A stretch of 64,000 nt of DNA from NCBI GenBank assembly GCA_963730685.1, contig CAVSSP010000001.1, positions 186,001 through 250,000 of the forward strand, written 5' to 3'. This DNA is from Bog-756 sp963730685. Lineage in GTDB: Bacteria > Actinomycetota > Acidimicrobiia > Acidimicrobiales > RAAP-2. The position numbers and the translations under genes were made by a program. Below, piece by piece: positions 8,368 to 16,299 of this stretch (position 1 is the first letter of the stretch; every line of letters starts with the position of its first letter). The notes beneath the pieces are model-generated. The model did no database searches. It had not been told where the DNA came from and saw only the letters and a list, made by a program, of their open reading frames with translations.

Positions 8368-9677
8368 CCCTGTCCTTTCGGTGCGCTGGTACGGACGGTG
8401 CCGGCGGTGGCGGTCCCGGCGGTGGCGGTCCCGGCTGTGGCGGTCCCGGCTGTGGCGGTCCCGGCGGTGGCGGTGCCGGACCCCGCGGGCGACACCCGCC
8501 TCGGCGACCGGGGCAACCCGAGGACCCGTTCGGCGATGACGTTACGTTGAATCTCGTTGGTCCCGGCCCAAATGGAAGATGCCTGGTAGTACAGCCACGC
8601 CCGCTGCCACTGCCCATCCCCGGGGTTGTCCGAGGCGCCCTTCCACAGCGGCGCCGCGTCACCGGTCACGGCCATGGCCGTCTCCTGGAAGCGTTTGGAC
8701 ATCTCGCTCCAATAGAGCTTGAGGGCGCTGCCCTCCGGACCGGGGTCGAGCCCGCGGGCGAGTCGGCTCACGCTGCGGAGGTTGTGCAGCTGGAAGAGTC
8801 GGATCTCGACGTAGGCCTGGGCCAAGGCCCCGGCGGTGGCCCGGTCCTGGGCACTCCCGTTCTCCTCGGCCAACCTGAAGAGCTCCTCGAGCAGCTGCAT
8901 GTGGATCACGAGCTGGCGGGGGTTTGTCCCCCGTTCATGGGAGAGCGTCGAGTTGGCCACCTTCCACCCCTGGTGCTCCGGCCCGATCAGCTGGTCGTCG
9001 GGGACGAACACATCGGTGAGGAAGACCTCGTTGAACTCGGCCTCGCCGGTGAGTTGCACCAGAGGGCGGACGTCGACCCCGGGGTGGTGCATGTCGACGA
9101 CGAGGTAGGAGATCCCCTTGTGTTTGGGCGCATCGGGGTCGGTCCGTGCCAGGCAGACGCCCCAGTCGGCGAACTGGGCGTAAGACGTCCACACCTTCTG
9201 CCCGTTGACCAGCCAACCGCCCTCCACGCGTTCGGCCTTGGTGACCAGTGCGGCCAGATCGCTTCCGGCGCCCGGTTCGCTGAACAGCTGGCACCACAGT
9301 TCGTCTGCGGTCCTGATCTTCGACAGCCAGCGGAGCTTCTGGGCGTTCGATCCGTGGGCCAGCAGCGTGGGTGCGGCCAGGTTCAGTCCGATTCGTCCGA
9401 CTATCTCGGGTGCCCGGGCCCGGGCCAGCTCGTCCTGGACGATGTAGTGCTCGAGTGGCCCCGCCCCCCGACCTCCGTACTCCTCCGGCCAGGCCACGCC
9501 GACCAGACCCCCGGACGCCAACCGGCTCTGCCACGACCGAAGGAATTCGACCTCCTCGCCGAGGTCCTCGAAGCGAGGGGGCAGACCCTTTCCGTACTCC
9601 CAGGGGAGGTTGTCGACGAGCCACTGACGGATCTCGTCGCGGAAGGCCTCCTGGTCGGCGGTGGGGGTCAGATCCAC
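8364..9677 (-). CDS. Acyl-CoA dehydrogenase with a pentapeptide-repeat tail
   Basis: About 437 residues from GTG 9677, whose translation VDLTPTADQEAFRDEIRQWL matches the family N-terminus (GTG 9695 is an alternative). The FAD/substrate loop is complete: CQLFSEPGAGSDLAAL, GQKVWTSYAQFADWG and KHKGISYLVVDM, and the end has AGTNEIQRNVIAERVLGLPR. After this normal end come about 45 extra residues with five TATAG repeats encoded by 15-base DNA repeats. It sits divergent to a degenerate ACAD at 9719, probably its heteromeric partner, and heads the operon with the hydratase and CoA-transferase. It introduces a 2,3 double bond into an acyl-CoA. Confidence 0.9.
   Translation of the reverse strand: MDLTPTADQEAFRDEIRQWLVDNLPWEYGKGLPPRFEDLGEEVEFLRSWQSRLASGGLVGVAWPEEYGGRGAGPLEHYIVQDELARARAPEIVGRIGLNLAAPTLLAHGSNAQKLRWLSKIRTADELWCQLFSEPGAGSDLAALVTKAERVEGGWLVNGQKVWTSYAQFADWGVCLARTDPDAPKHKGISYLVVDMHHPGVDVRPLVQLTGEAEFNEVFLTDVFVPDDQLIGPEHQGWKVANSTLSHERGTNPRQLVIHMQLLEELFRLAEENGSAQDRATAGALAQAYVEIRLFQLHNLRSVSRLARGLDPGPEGSALKLYWSEMSKRFQETAMAVTGDAAPLWKGASDNPGDGQWQRAWLYYQASSIWAGTNEIQRNVIAERVLGLPRSPRRVSPAGSGTATAGTATAGTATAGTATAGTATAGTVRTSAPKGQG
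8401..8475. repeat. 15-bp tandem repeat x5 inside the ACAD 3' end
   Basis: Five consecutive 15-base units of CCGGCGGTGGCGGTC (two carry CTG for CGG, one a final G). They are in frame and encode TATAG repeats after the conserved end of the dehydrogenase. Copy number is likely variable between strains. Confidence 0.85.
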
Positions 9678-9705
9678 CAAATCAGCTTCGCACACGAGGT
9701 CGACC

Positions 9706-9711
9706 TACGAT
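9706..9711 (+). promoter_or_regulatory. -10 box, leaderless start of the divergent ACAD
   Basis: TACGAT ends seven bases before GTG 9719. With ATG 9710 the box would overlap the start, so this element favours GTG 9719 as a leaderless start. Confidence 0.45.
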
Positions 9712-9718
9712 GCTGCTC

Positions 9719-10798
9719 GTGGATTTCGAGCTCTCAGAGGATCAGCTGGCATTGCAGGACGCGGCCCGGAGCCTTCTCGACGGCCGTGCCGATCACGATC
9801 ATGTCCGGGCCCACATGGCCTCGGGCGAACCCTTCGACGCCGGGCTGTGGCGGGCCATGGCCGAGCAGGGCTGGTTGGGTGTGACGTTGGGGGAGGACGC
9901 CGGCGGGCTGGGGGCGGGCTGGGTGGAAGCCGCCGTGCTGCTCGAGGAGATCGGGCGGCACACCGCGCCGGTGCCCTTCCTTCCGAGCCTCCTGGCCCTG
10001 GACGTACTGGCGGCTTCGGGCGGGCCGGAGGAGTGGGTGGCCGGGCTGTCCACCGGTGAGCGCATCGGGTGCGTCGGGTGGAATCGCCATCCGGATGCGC
10101 TGGAGGCGGCCGAGTCCCATGGGCAGTGGACGGTATCGGGGCGGACGGGCCCGGTCGAAGCTGCCTGCGCGGCCGACATCGCCGTGGTGGTGGCGTCGGG
10201 ACAGGTCTTCGCCGTCGAGTTGGCCGACAGCGGGCGACCGGTCAGGGAGCCGGCCATGGACGTCACCCGGGCACTCTCGTGGCTGGCGTTCGACCGGAGT
10301 CCCGCGGTCCTCCTCGGAGGCCCCGATCTGGCCGAGGGCCTTCTCGACCGTGGGGCGGTCGGCGCGTCCGCCGAGATGCTGGGTGGCAGCGGCCGGGTGC
10401 TCGAGCTCGCCGTCCAGTACGCCAAGGACCGGATCCAGTTCGACCAGCCGATCGGGAGCTTCCAGGCCATCAAGCACCGGTGCGCCGACATGGTGGTCGA
10501 CGTCGAAGGGATGCGGTCGAGCACCTGGTATGCGGCGTGGGCGCTCTCGGCCGGCCAGGAGGACAGCTCCATCGCCGCATCCACGGCCAAGGTGTGGTCG
10601 ACCGATGCGGCCAAGCGGGTGATGGCCTCGGGACTGCAGGTCCACGGCGGGATCGGCTTCACATGGGAGCACGATCTCCACCTCTACATGAAGCGCTCGC
10701 AGTTCGACAGGATGAGCTATGGCGACGCCGCCTTCCACCGCCAGCGGCTGGGCGGCCTGCTCCGGGCGAGACTGGCCGAGGCATCGGGGATCTTCTGA
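9719..10798 (+). CDS. Acyl-CoA dehydrogenase, degenerate partner subunit
   Basis: About 359 residues (362 if ATG 9710 is used). The N-terminal helices (DFELSEDQLALQDAARSLL) and C-terminal four-helix bundle (DRIQFDQPIGSFQAIKHRCA, GLQVHGGIGFTWEHDLHLYM) are intact. The middle beta domain has no S/T-E-P-x-A-GSD loop; it reads GCVGWNRHPDALEAAE instead. Shortened ACADs with this loss are known as one subunit of alpha2-beta2 dehydrogenases such as the mycobacterial FadE pairs in cholesterol breakdown. The complete ACAD begins 41 bases away on the other strand. Start by analogy and leaderless signal. Confidence 0.88.
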   Translation: MDFELSEDQLALQDAARSLLDGRADHDHVRAHMASGEPFDAGLWRAMAEQGWLGVTLGEDAGGLGAGWVEAAVLLEEIGRHTAPVPFLPSLLALDVLAASGGPEEWVAGLSTGERIGCVGWNRHPDALEAAESHGQWTVSGRTGPVEAACAADIAVVVASGQVFAVELADSGRPVREPAMDVTRALSWLAFDRSPAVLLGGPDLAEGLLDRGAVGASAEMLGGSGRVLELAVQYAKDRIQFDQPIGSFQAIKHRCADMVVDVEGMRSSTWYAAWALSAGQEDSSIAASTAKVWSTDAAKRVMASGLQVHGGIGFTWEHDLHLYMKRSQFDRMSYGDAAFHRQRLGGLLRARLAEASGIF

Positions 10799-10893
10799 GC
10801 CTGTCCGTTGGGTCGCCTCCACACGACCCGAATCCATCCACTCACCGCTCCATCAACCGAGTATCCACCGCCACGGCGCCGAAGGGGGACAGC

Positions 10894-11385
10894 GTGCAGG
10901 ACCATCGATTCGACTTCACCGTCGACGGGACGCCCGAAGAGGTCTGGGACGCGTTGTGGGCGTACACCCGCCGGGACATCAAGACCCCTACCGTGACCAT
11001 CGAGGTCTACAACCCCGGCGACGATGCCGGCAACGGACTCGTCCGCCACTGCACGTTTCCCGTCCCGAAGTACCTCCTGTCCGGCGGCGTGGCCCAGTCG
11101 TGGGAGTGGATCACCGAGGCAGAGCCGCCGGTCAGCTGGCGGTACGACGCCATCGGCAAGCCGCTGTGGTCCAACGCCACCGGATGGACCCGGTTGGAAG
11201 AGGTCGACCACGGGCGGACGAGGGTGTTCTTCCGTGAGACCTACGAGGCCAGGAACCCGCTGATGCGCCTGCTCCTCGAGAAGCGGGTGCACGACTTCAT
11301 CTCCAAGGACAACGACCAGCTGATCGAGGCATCGTTGCTGAAGACGCTGGAGCGCCGGCGGGCCCGTCGGCGCGGCGCCGGCTGA
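10894..11385 (+). CDS. SRPBCC (START-like) domain protein
   Basis: 163 residues from a GTG with AAGGGGG upstream. The opening DHRFDFTVDGTPEEVWDALW is the first strand and helix of the SRPBCC/polyketide-cyclase fold, with YLLSGGVAQSWEWITEAEP and TRLEEVDHGRTRVFFRETYE as the later sheet and LMRLLLEKRVHDFISKDNDQ as the long C-terminal helix. These helix-grip proteins bind hydrophobic ligands. It lies between an ACAD (same strand) and a convergent acyl-CoA ligase. The role is likely binding or transfer of a lipid or aromatic intermediate, with no direct evidence. Confidence 0.8.
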   Translation: MQDHRFDFTVDGTPEEVWDALWAYTRRDIKTPTVTIEVYNPGDDAGNGLVRHCTFPVPKYLLSGGVAQSWEWITEAEPPVSWRYDAIGKPLWSNATGWTRLEEVDHGRTRVFFRETYEARNPLMRLLLEKRVHDFISKDNDQLIEASLLKTLERRRARRRGAG

Positions 11386-11406
11386 ATCGGCACGGCCCGG
11401 GGCGGA

Positions 11407-12915
11407 TCAGGCCTCGGTGAGCCGGGCCACGACCGACCGGCGTAAGAGCTTTCCGGTGTCGGTCCTTGGAAGTTCGGACCAGAACTCGATGGTCTCGGGT
11501 GTCTTCGACGACCGCAGCCGCCCGCGGACCATCTCCTGCAGCCCTGCGGCCGTCACCCCACCGGGCGAGCCGGCACCCGCCCCCGATCCCGAAGCCGGGA
11601 CGACCACCGCCACGAGGCGTTGGCCCCACTGGTCATCGGGGAGGCCGACCACCACCGCATCGGCGATGGCGGGGTGGGACATGAGCACGTCCTCGATCTC
11701 TGCCGGGGCGATGTTCTCGCCGCCTCGGATGATGGTGTCGTCGGCACGGCCCTCGATGAACAGATAGCCGTCCCCGTCGATCCACCCCCGGTCCCGGGTG
11801 GGGAACCAGGCGTCGTCCGCGGTGTCGGCGGCCCCGGCGTACTCGCCCGAGATCTGCTCTCCCCGGAGGAAGAGCAGGCCGGCGTGACCCGGATCGAGGA
11901 CCCGGCCGCCCTCGTCACGGACCTCGAGCTCGATACCGGGGACGAGCCGCCCGACCGAGCCGAGCCGGCCGCGGGCCACCGGATCGTCCGACTCGAACGC
12001 GGCGCGGTGGTCATCGGGGTCCAACAGGGCGATGGTCGAGCTCGTCTCGGTCAGCCCGTAGGCGTTGACGAATCCGGTGGTGGGGAACAGGGCCAGCGCC
12101 CGGTGCAGCACCGGGGTGGGCATCCGCGCCCCTCCGTACGAGAGGGTCCGGAGGCTCGGAGTGTCGGCATCGGTCGCCTCGCGCAGGTGGTCGACGATGA
12201 GGGCCAGCATCGTGGGTACCACCATCGCCTGGGTCACCTTCTCGTCACGGACGATCTGCAGCCAGGTCTCCGGATCGAAGCGGTCGAGATAGATGATCCG
12301 GCGTCCGGCGTAGAGGTTGCTCAGCAGGTTGGCCACACCCGCCACGTGGTACGGCGGCACCGAGACGAGCGTGGCGTCCTCCTCGTCGGCACTGGCGAAC
12401 TCGACCGTGCCCAACAGGTAGGACATCAGGTGGCGGTGGCGGAGGACGGCCGCCTTCGGTGCTGCGGTCGTACCGCTGGTGTAGAGCAGCACGCACGGAA
12501 GGTCGGGATCCTGCGGCGGTGGTGCCTCGGCTCCGGAGCGATCCAGCGAGTCGATGAAGGCTTGGCGCTCGGCGCAACGACCCGGCTCCGCGAACGGTGG
12601 CGCCTCCCCTTCGTAGATGACGAATGCGCCCGGGTGGGCGGCGATCTGGTCGGCGAGCTGTTCGGGACCGAGCCGGTAGTTGAGCGGGATGAACGGAACC
12701 CCCGCCCCGGCCGCGCCGAACAGGGCCACCGGATAGGCGAAGTGGTTGCTGCCCAGGTAGACCACCGAGGGAACGCCGAGATCGGCGAACGTGGCTGACG
12801 CCGCCCAGGAGTACTCGGCCAGACAGGCGTGGTCGAGTACTCGTCCGTCGATGGTGACCGCACCTCGGTCGCCGAACCCGGAGTGGGCCATGTCGAGGAT
12901 GAGGCCGAGGTACAT
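11407..12915 (-). CDS. Acyl-CoA ligase (AMP-binding, FadD-like)
   Basis: 502 residues. The ATP loop reads YTSGTTAAPKAAVLRHRH (one Gly to Ala change from TSGTTGxPK). A5 is NAYGLTETSS, the hinge is PTRDRGWIDGDGYLFIEGRADD, then TIIRGGENIAPAEIEDVLMS, and the catalytic lysine is in PRTDTGKLLRR near the end. It activates a carboxylic acid as acyl-AMP and then acyl-CoA. Six bases separate it from the small gene upstream, so the two form one unit. ATG at 12915 fits. Substrate not predictable. Confidence 0.9.
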   Translation of the reverse strand: MYLGLILDMAHSGFGDRGAVTIDGRVLDHACLAEYSWAASATFADLGVPSVVYLGSNHFAYPVALFGAAGAGVPFIPLNYRLGPEQLADQIAAHPGAFVIYEGEAPPFAEPGRCAERQAFIDSLDRSGAEAPPPQDPDLPCVLLYTSGTTAAPKAAVLRHRHLMSYLLGTVEFASADEEDATLVSVPPYHVAGVANLLSNLYAGRRIIYLDRFDPETWLQIVRDEKVTQAMVVPTMLALIVDHLREATDADTPSLRTLSYGGARMPTPVLHRALALFPTTGFVNAYGLTETSSTIALLDPDDHRAAFESDDPVARGRLGSVGRLVPGIELEVRDEGGRVLDPGHAGLLFLRGEQISGEYAGAADTADDAWFPTRDRGWIDGDGYLFIEGRADDTIIRGGENIAPAEIEDVLMSHPAIADAVVVGLPDDQWGQRLVAVVVPASGSGAGAGSPGGVTAAGLQEMVRGRLRSSKTPETIEFWSELPRTDTGKLLRRSVVARLTEA

Positions 12916-12921
12916 GCGGGT

Positions 12922-13227
12922 TCAGTCCGAGGAGGGAAGGGGCTTGGCGCTCTTGACCTCGAGGGGCTCCCCGTCGAGGGCCAGTGCGCCATCCCCCGGC
13001 TTGGTGCAGAGCACCTCGACGGAGGCCGCCGCGTCGACATACCGCTTCCCGAGGAGGACCGACCCCTCGCTACCGGCCTGGATGGCCTGGCCACCCCCCT
13101 CGTCGTCCCGGGCCATCATGGGAACCCCGCCCGAGGTCAGGACGGCGGGGTGGTCAGGAGCACGGATCACCACCACCTCGGTGGTTCCCACCGCGCTCTT
13201 CAGCTGTGTCCCCGCTTTCAACTCCAT
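12922..13227 (-). CDS. Small protein of unknown function next to the acyl-CoA ligase
   Basis: 101 residues, no recognised family. It begins MELKAGTQLKSAVGTTEVVV behind a GAGAGGGAAGG ribosome site and looks all-beta: short hydrophobic strands (TEVVVIRA, GSVLLGKRYVD, SVEVLCTKPG) separated by glycines. No signal peptide, membrane segment or metal motif. Six bases separate it from the ligase, suggesting a ligase accessory protein. Codon use is like its neighbours. Function unknown. Confidence 0.7.
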   Translation of the reverse strand: MELKAGTQLKSAVGTTEVVVIRAPDHPAVLTSGGVPMMARDDEGGGQAIQAGSEGSVLLGKRYVDAAASVEVLCTKPGDGALALDGEPLEVKSAKPLPSSD

Positions 13228-13411
13228 CGATCGAACCTTCCCTCTCTCCGGACACTTTCGCCCGTTGCCTCGAGGCCGGCCGCGCCGGCGGATACCGGGG
13301 ACAGGGACGAGCGATCCAGCGCCTGGGCACTGGTTCCGGCCCCTCGGCGGCGTCGTCTGCGCATGTGCGCCCCAGCCCCCGTTCCGTTCGCAGACGAGCG
13401 TTTTCAGCCGG

Positions 13412-13417
13412 ATATTA
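13412..13417 (-). promoter_or_regulatory. -10-like TAATAT overlapping the crotonase stop codon
   Basis: TAATAT on the minus strand includes the TAA stop of the gene at 13415. It lies in a rare AT-rich patch and could drive the small protein and ligase genes with a leader of about 175 bases. The rest of 13228-13414 shows no gene. Confidence 0.35.
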
Positions 13418-14464
13418 CACGGGATCGAATCCTGGACATGGAAGAGAACCGGAGTCACGGATGGCGATCTCGTCGACCAGTCCCCACTCGGCCGCGGTCG
13501 TCGAGTCGATGGTCGCTCCGCTGATCGCCAGGTACGCGGCTCGCTGACGCCCGATGCGGCGGGGGACACTCACCGTCCCTCCGGCGCCCGGGACCAGGCC
13601 CATGGCCACTTCAGGCAGGCGGAACGTCGATCCGGGGTCGGCCACCACCCGGTGGGCGAATGCCGCCAGCTCCACCCCGGCCCCGATGCAGCTCCCGTGC
13701 ACGTACACCGAGGTGCGTGCCGACACTCGGTCCATCCAGATCGCCGCCCCCTGACGGATCCTGACCGAGTGGGCCGTCGCCGGGTCAGCGGCCGTTCCGA
13801 ACTCGGACAGGTCGCCGCCGCTGCAGAAAGACGGTCCGACACCGGCCAGGCACACCCGTCGGACGGTGGGGTCGAGCGCGGCGACCTCGAGGGCGCCGAC
13901 GAGCCCGTCACGCATGGCGGCGTTGTACGCGTTGTGGACGGTCGGGCGCTGCAGTCGGATCGAGAGGACGTCGCCGTCCCGGGCGATACCCACCGGTTCG
14001 CCATCGGGGGAGGGAGCGGGGCCGGGCTGGCGTCGGCTCAACCAGGATCCGTACTCCGGTCCCGCCTGCAGCATCGAGTAGACGAACGACTCCGCCACCA
14101 GTGCGTCAGGCACGGGCAGGCCGGGACCGAATCGCATGAGCTGGGCCAGCGCCACCGAGGCCACAGGGTTCGTGATGCAGGCAGCCGACAGCACCTCCAG
14201 ACCGGCGGTCAGGTCGGCGCAGGTGACCCAGGGCCGGCGTGCCTCCGGATCGTCGGTGAGCAGGATGTCGGCTCCGTGGGGCGGCATCCCCCACGTCGGA
14301 CCGGCTCGGACGCCGACCACGACGCAGGGGAGGAACTGCATCGACGGTGCGATGTCGGGCCCTTGGTCCAGTTCGACGACGCACAGGGGTCGCCGGTCGA
14401 GCGCGGTCGGCCCTTCGACCAGGTTCACTTCGGGGAGCATGCTCCGGAACGCCTCGGCGGTCAT
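13415..14464 (-). CDS. Two-domain enoyl-CoA hydratase/isomerase-like protein
   Basis: 349 residues. The second half (about 165 onward) is a crotonase: LSIRLQRPTVHNAYNAAMRD, VCLAGVGPSFCSGGDLSEFG, YVHGSCIGAGVELAAFAHRV and RLPEVAMGLVPGAGGTVSVP. The conserved Glu is present in AGVELAAF and the second one in PEVAMG. The first half ends with ITNPVASVALAQLMRFG and looks like a worn crotonase domain. The C-terminal helices after GLVDEIAIRDSG are short. Start ATG 14464 is preferred over GTG 14473. A leaderless-looking mini-ORF ends just before it. Confidence 0.75.
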   Translation of the reverse strand: MTAEAFRSMLPEVNLVEGPTALDRRPLCVVELDQGPDIAPSMQFLPCVVVGVRAGPTWGMPPHGADILLTDDPEARRPWVTCADLTAGLEVLSAACITNPVASVALAQLMRFGPGLPVPDALVAESFVYSMLQAGPEYGSWLSRRQPGPAPSPDGEPVGIARDGDVLSIRLQRPTVHNAYNAAMRDGLVGALEVAALDPTVRRVCLAGVGPSFCSGGDLSEFGTAADPATAHSVRIRQGAAIWMDRVSARTSVYVHGSCIGAGVELAAFAHRVVADPGSTFRLPEVAMGLVPGAGGTVSVPRRIGRQRAAYLAISGATIDSTTAAEWGLVDEIAIRDSGSLPCPGFDPV

Positions 14465-14466
14465 CG

Positions 14467-14502
14467 TCAGCACCGGAGCGGGACCTCGCCCTTCGACGCC
14501 AT
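14467..14502 (-). CDS. Possible leaderless mini-ORF (11 codons) upstream of the crotonase
   Basis: On the minus strand TACGCT (14514 to 14509) is followed after six bases by ATG 14502, which opens MASKGEVPLRC and stops at 14467, two bases before the crotonase ATG. It could be a translated leader coupling ribosomes to the main gene, or the box may be chance. Low confidence. Confidence 0.25.
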   Translation of the reverse strand: MASKGEVPLRC

Positions 14503-14566
14503 GCCGCGAGCGTACTCCTGGCGTTCCGTGTCCCCGGAGGCGTCATCGACGACTTCGGACGCCATC

Positions 14567-14651
14567 GGTTCAGGGTCGTGGGCGGTTCAGGGTCGCGGGC
14601 GGTTCAGGGTCGCGGGCGGTTCAGGGTCGCGGGCGGTTCAGGGTCGGGGGG
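14567..14651. repeat. 17-bp tandem repeat x5, intergenic
   Basis: Five head-to-tail units of GGTTCAGGGTCGCGGGC (first unit T for C, last unit worn) between the crotonase start and the ACAD stop. It is not in a gene. 17 is not a multiple of three, so it is not coding expansion. Confidence 0.85.
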
Positions 14652-14714
14652 ACGGGACCGGCACGCGCCGCGTGACCGGGCCGGGGCACCGGCGGCGGGA
14701 GGGCCGGAGCAGGA

Positions 14715-15869
14715 TCAGCGGGGCAGTCCCAGGCCGTGCTCGGCCACGATGTTGCGGTTGATCTCGGTGGTGCCGCCGGCGATGGACGTCTGGCGTGACG
14801 CCGCCAGGTTCTTGGCCCACGGTCCGCCCAGCGCCTCGAGGCCGAGCAGGTCGACGGCCAGTTCGGCCAGGTCCTGCTCGAGGCCCGACCACATGAGTTT
14901 GGCGATGCTCCCCATGCTCGGGGAGGGCTGCCGCCCCAGCCCGACCGCCTCCAGCTCCCGGGTGGTCGTCCACCGCATGCAGGCCACCCTGGCGTAGACG
15001 TCCATCAGCCGGTCGCGCAGGACCGGGTCACCGATGGCCGAACTTCCCTTGGCATCCTCCAGCAGCCGCTCCAACCTGGCGCTGATCGACAGGTGCAGTC
15101 GGGCCACACCCGCCCGTTCGTGGCCCAACGTCGTCATCGCCACCCCCCACCCCCCGTGGAGTGGACCGAGCAGGTTGTCCCGGGGCACGACCACGTCGGT
15201 GAAGAAGAGCTCTGAGAATGTCAGCTCGCCGGCCATGGTGGTGAGCGGGCGGACCTCGATGCCCGGGCTGGTCATGTCCACCAGAAGGCAGCTGAGCCCT
15301 TTGTGCTTCGGGACATCGGGGTCGGTGCGGACGTAGAGCTGGCACCAGTCGGCGTGGCGACCGAGGCTGTTCCAGGTCTTCTGGCCGTTCACGACGAACG
15401 CGTCGCCCTCGAGGCGTGCCGTGGTCCGCAACGAGGCCAGGTCGCTGCCGGCATCGGGCTCGGACATCCCCTGGCTCCAGATCTCCTCCCCGCGCAGCAT
15501 CGGCGTCAGGAACCGGTCCTGCTGCCGGGGTGTGCCCAGGGTCATGATGGCCGGGGCGATGTTGGAGACACCGATGACGTTGACGGGCCCGGGGGCGCCG
15601 GATGCGGACATCTCCTCCAACCACGCCAGCTGCTCGGCGATGCCGGCGTCGCGTCCGCCGAACTCCCTGGGCCACGCCGGGGCCGCCCACCCGGCGTCGG
15701 CCAGTGTGGCGTTCCACCGCCGGAGGATGTCGAGGTTGCCGTCGGCGTCCGGCCCGTTGTGCCCGGCGTCGACGACGTCAGGCGTCAGGTGCTCGTCCAG
15801 CCACGAGCGCAACCCGGCACGGAATCCGGCCACGGACTCGTCCGCGGCCGTGTTCGTCTCGTCGTCCAT
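14715..15869 (-). CDS. Acyl-CoA dehydrogenase
   Basis: 384 residues from ATG 15869, which overlaps the ferredoxin stop (TGATG). All family blocks are present: WSQGMSEPDAGSDLASLRTT, GQKTWNSLGRHADWCQLYVR, KHKGLSCLLVDMTSPGIEV, FFTDVVVPRDNLLG, and the end SIAGGTTEINRNIVAEHGLG. It would use FAD and pass electrons to ETF. The tight coupling to a 3Fe-4S ferredoxin is unusual and may point to a different electron route or a shared P450 step. Downstream lies the 17-bp repeat array. Confidence 0.9.
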   Translation of the reverse strand: MDDETNTAADESVAGFRAGLRSWLDEHLTPDVVDAGHNGPDADGNLDILRRWNATLADAGWAAPAWPREFGGRDAGIAEQLAWLEEMSASGAPGPVNVIGVSNIAPAIMTLGTPRQQDRFLTPMLRGEEIWSQGMSEPDAGSDLASLRTTARLEGDAFVVNGQKTWNSLGRHADWCQLYVRTDPDVPKHKGLSCLLVDMTSPGIEVRPLTTMAGELTFSELFFTDVVVPRDNLLGPLHGGWGVAMTTLGHERAGVARLHLSISARLERLLEDAKGSSAIGDPVLRDRLMDVYARVACMRWTTTRELEAVGLGRQPSPSMGSIAKLMWSGLEQDLAELAVDLLGLEALGGPWAKNLAASRQTSIAGGTTEINRNIVAEHGLGLPR

Positions 15870-16066
15870 CACCCGTCGATGCTGAGGCATCCCTCGGGAC
15901 AGTTCTGCACAGCCGTCCAGGCCTGACCCTCGAGCCCGGCGGGGACCTCGGGATGCAGCAGGGTGCTGTGCCCCTCGTCGTCGCTGTCGAACAGTTCGGG
16001 AGCCAGCGAGTAACAGCGCCCATGTCCGGTGCACCGCTCGGAGTCCAACGTCAGCTTCACGACCAC
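15869..16066 (-). CDS. 3Fe-4S type ferredoxin (CXXHXXC)
   Basis: 65 residues (from GTG 16066; GTG 16060 is the likelier start if the transcript is leaderless). Cluster ligands are Cys12, Cys18 and Cys56-Pro57, with His15 at the position that varies in the actinobacterial CXX?XXC(X)nCP ferredoxins; an extra Cys60 follows. The fold signature RCYSLAPELFDSDDEG is standard. Such ferredoxins reduce cytochromes P450 and some other oxidases. It is translationally coupled to the ACAD downstream rather than to a P450. Cytoplasmic. Confidence 0.9.
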   Translation of the reverse strand: MVVKLTLDSERCTGHGRCYSLAPELFDSDDEGHSTLLHPEVPAGLEGQAWTAVQNCPEGCLSIDG

Positions 16067-16068
16067 CC

Positions 16069-16074
16069 ATCCTA
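16069..16074 (-). promoter_or_regulatory. -10 box of the ferredoxin-ACAD operon
   Basis: TAGGAT on the minus strand ends eight bases before GTG 16060 and two before GTG 16066. This supports a leaderless transcript starting at 16060. Confidence 0.4.
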
Positions 16075-16249
16075 CCCTCGGAGAACAGCTGTGGTCGTCC
16101 GGGGCCCGCGAGGGCGGATCGCAGCGGGAGGGCGGGATCGCCGTGCACCGGGAGTCGGCCGACCACCGACGCCGGACCGGGGCCAGGGGATCCGCGGTCG
16201 GCGGCCCGAAGCGAGACCCTGCCGGGCGGAGTTCGAAATCCGCCGCGCT

Positions 16250-16274
16250 ATCGTGCTCTGGTTCTGCAGAACCG
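16250..16274 (+). promoter_or_regulatory. -10 box and perfect palindrome before the DUF35/thiolase-like operon
   Basis: A -10 like TATCGT (16250-16255) is followed by the perfect 14-base palindrome GGTTCTGCAGAACC (16261-16274), extended imperfectly by CTC/GAG outside. The palindrome would cover the transcription start, a classic operator position. A ribosome site (CAGGGGGA) and GTG 16300 follow. Confidence 0.5.
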
Positions 16275-16299
16275 GAGCATTGGGACCAGGGGGAACAGC

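Noticed and set aside
8401..8475. CRISPR-like array
   Set aside because: Units are 15 bp, contiguous, without spacers, and coding. The same reasoning excludes the arrays at 14567, 37797, 41391 and 63627.
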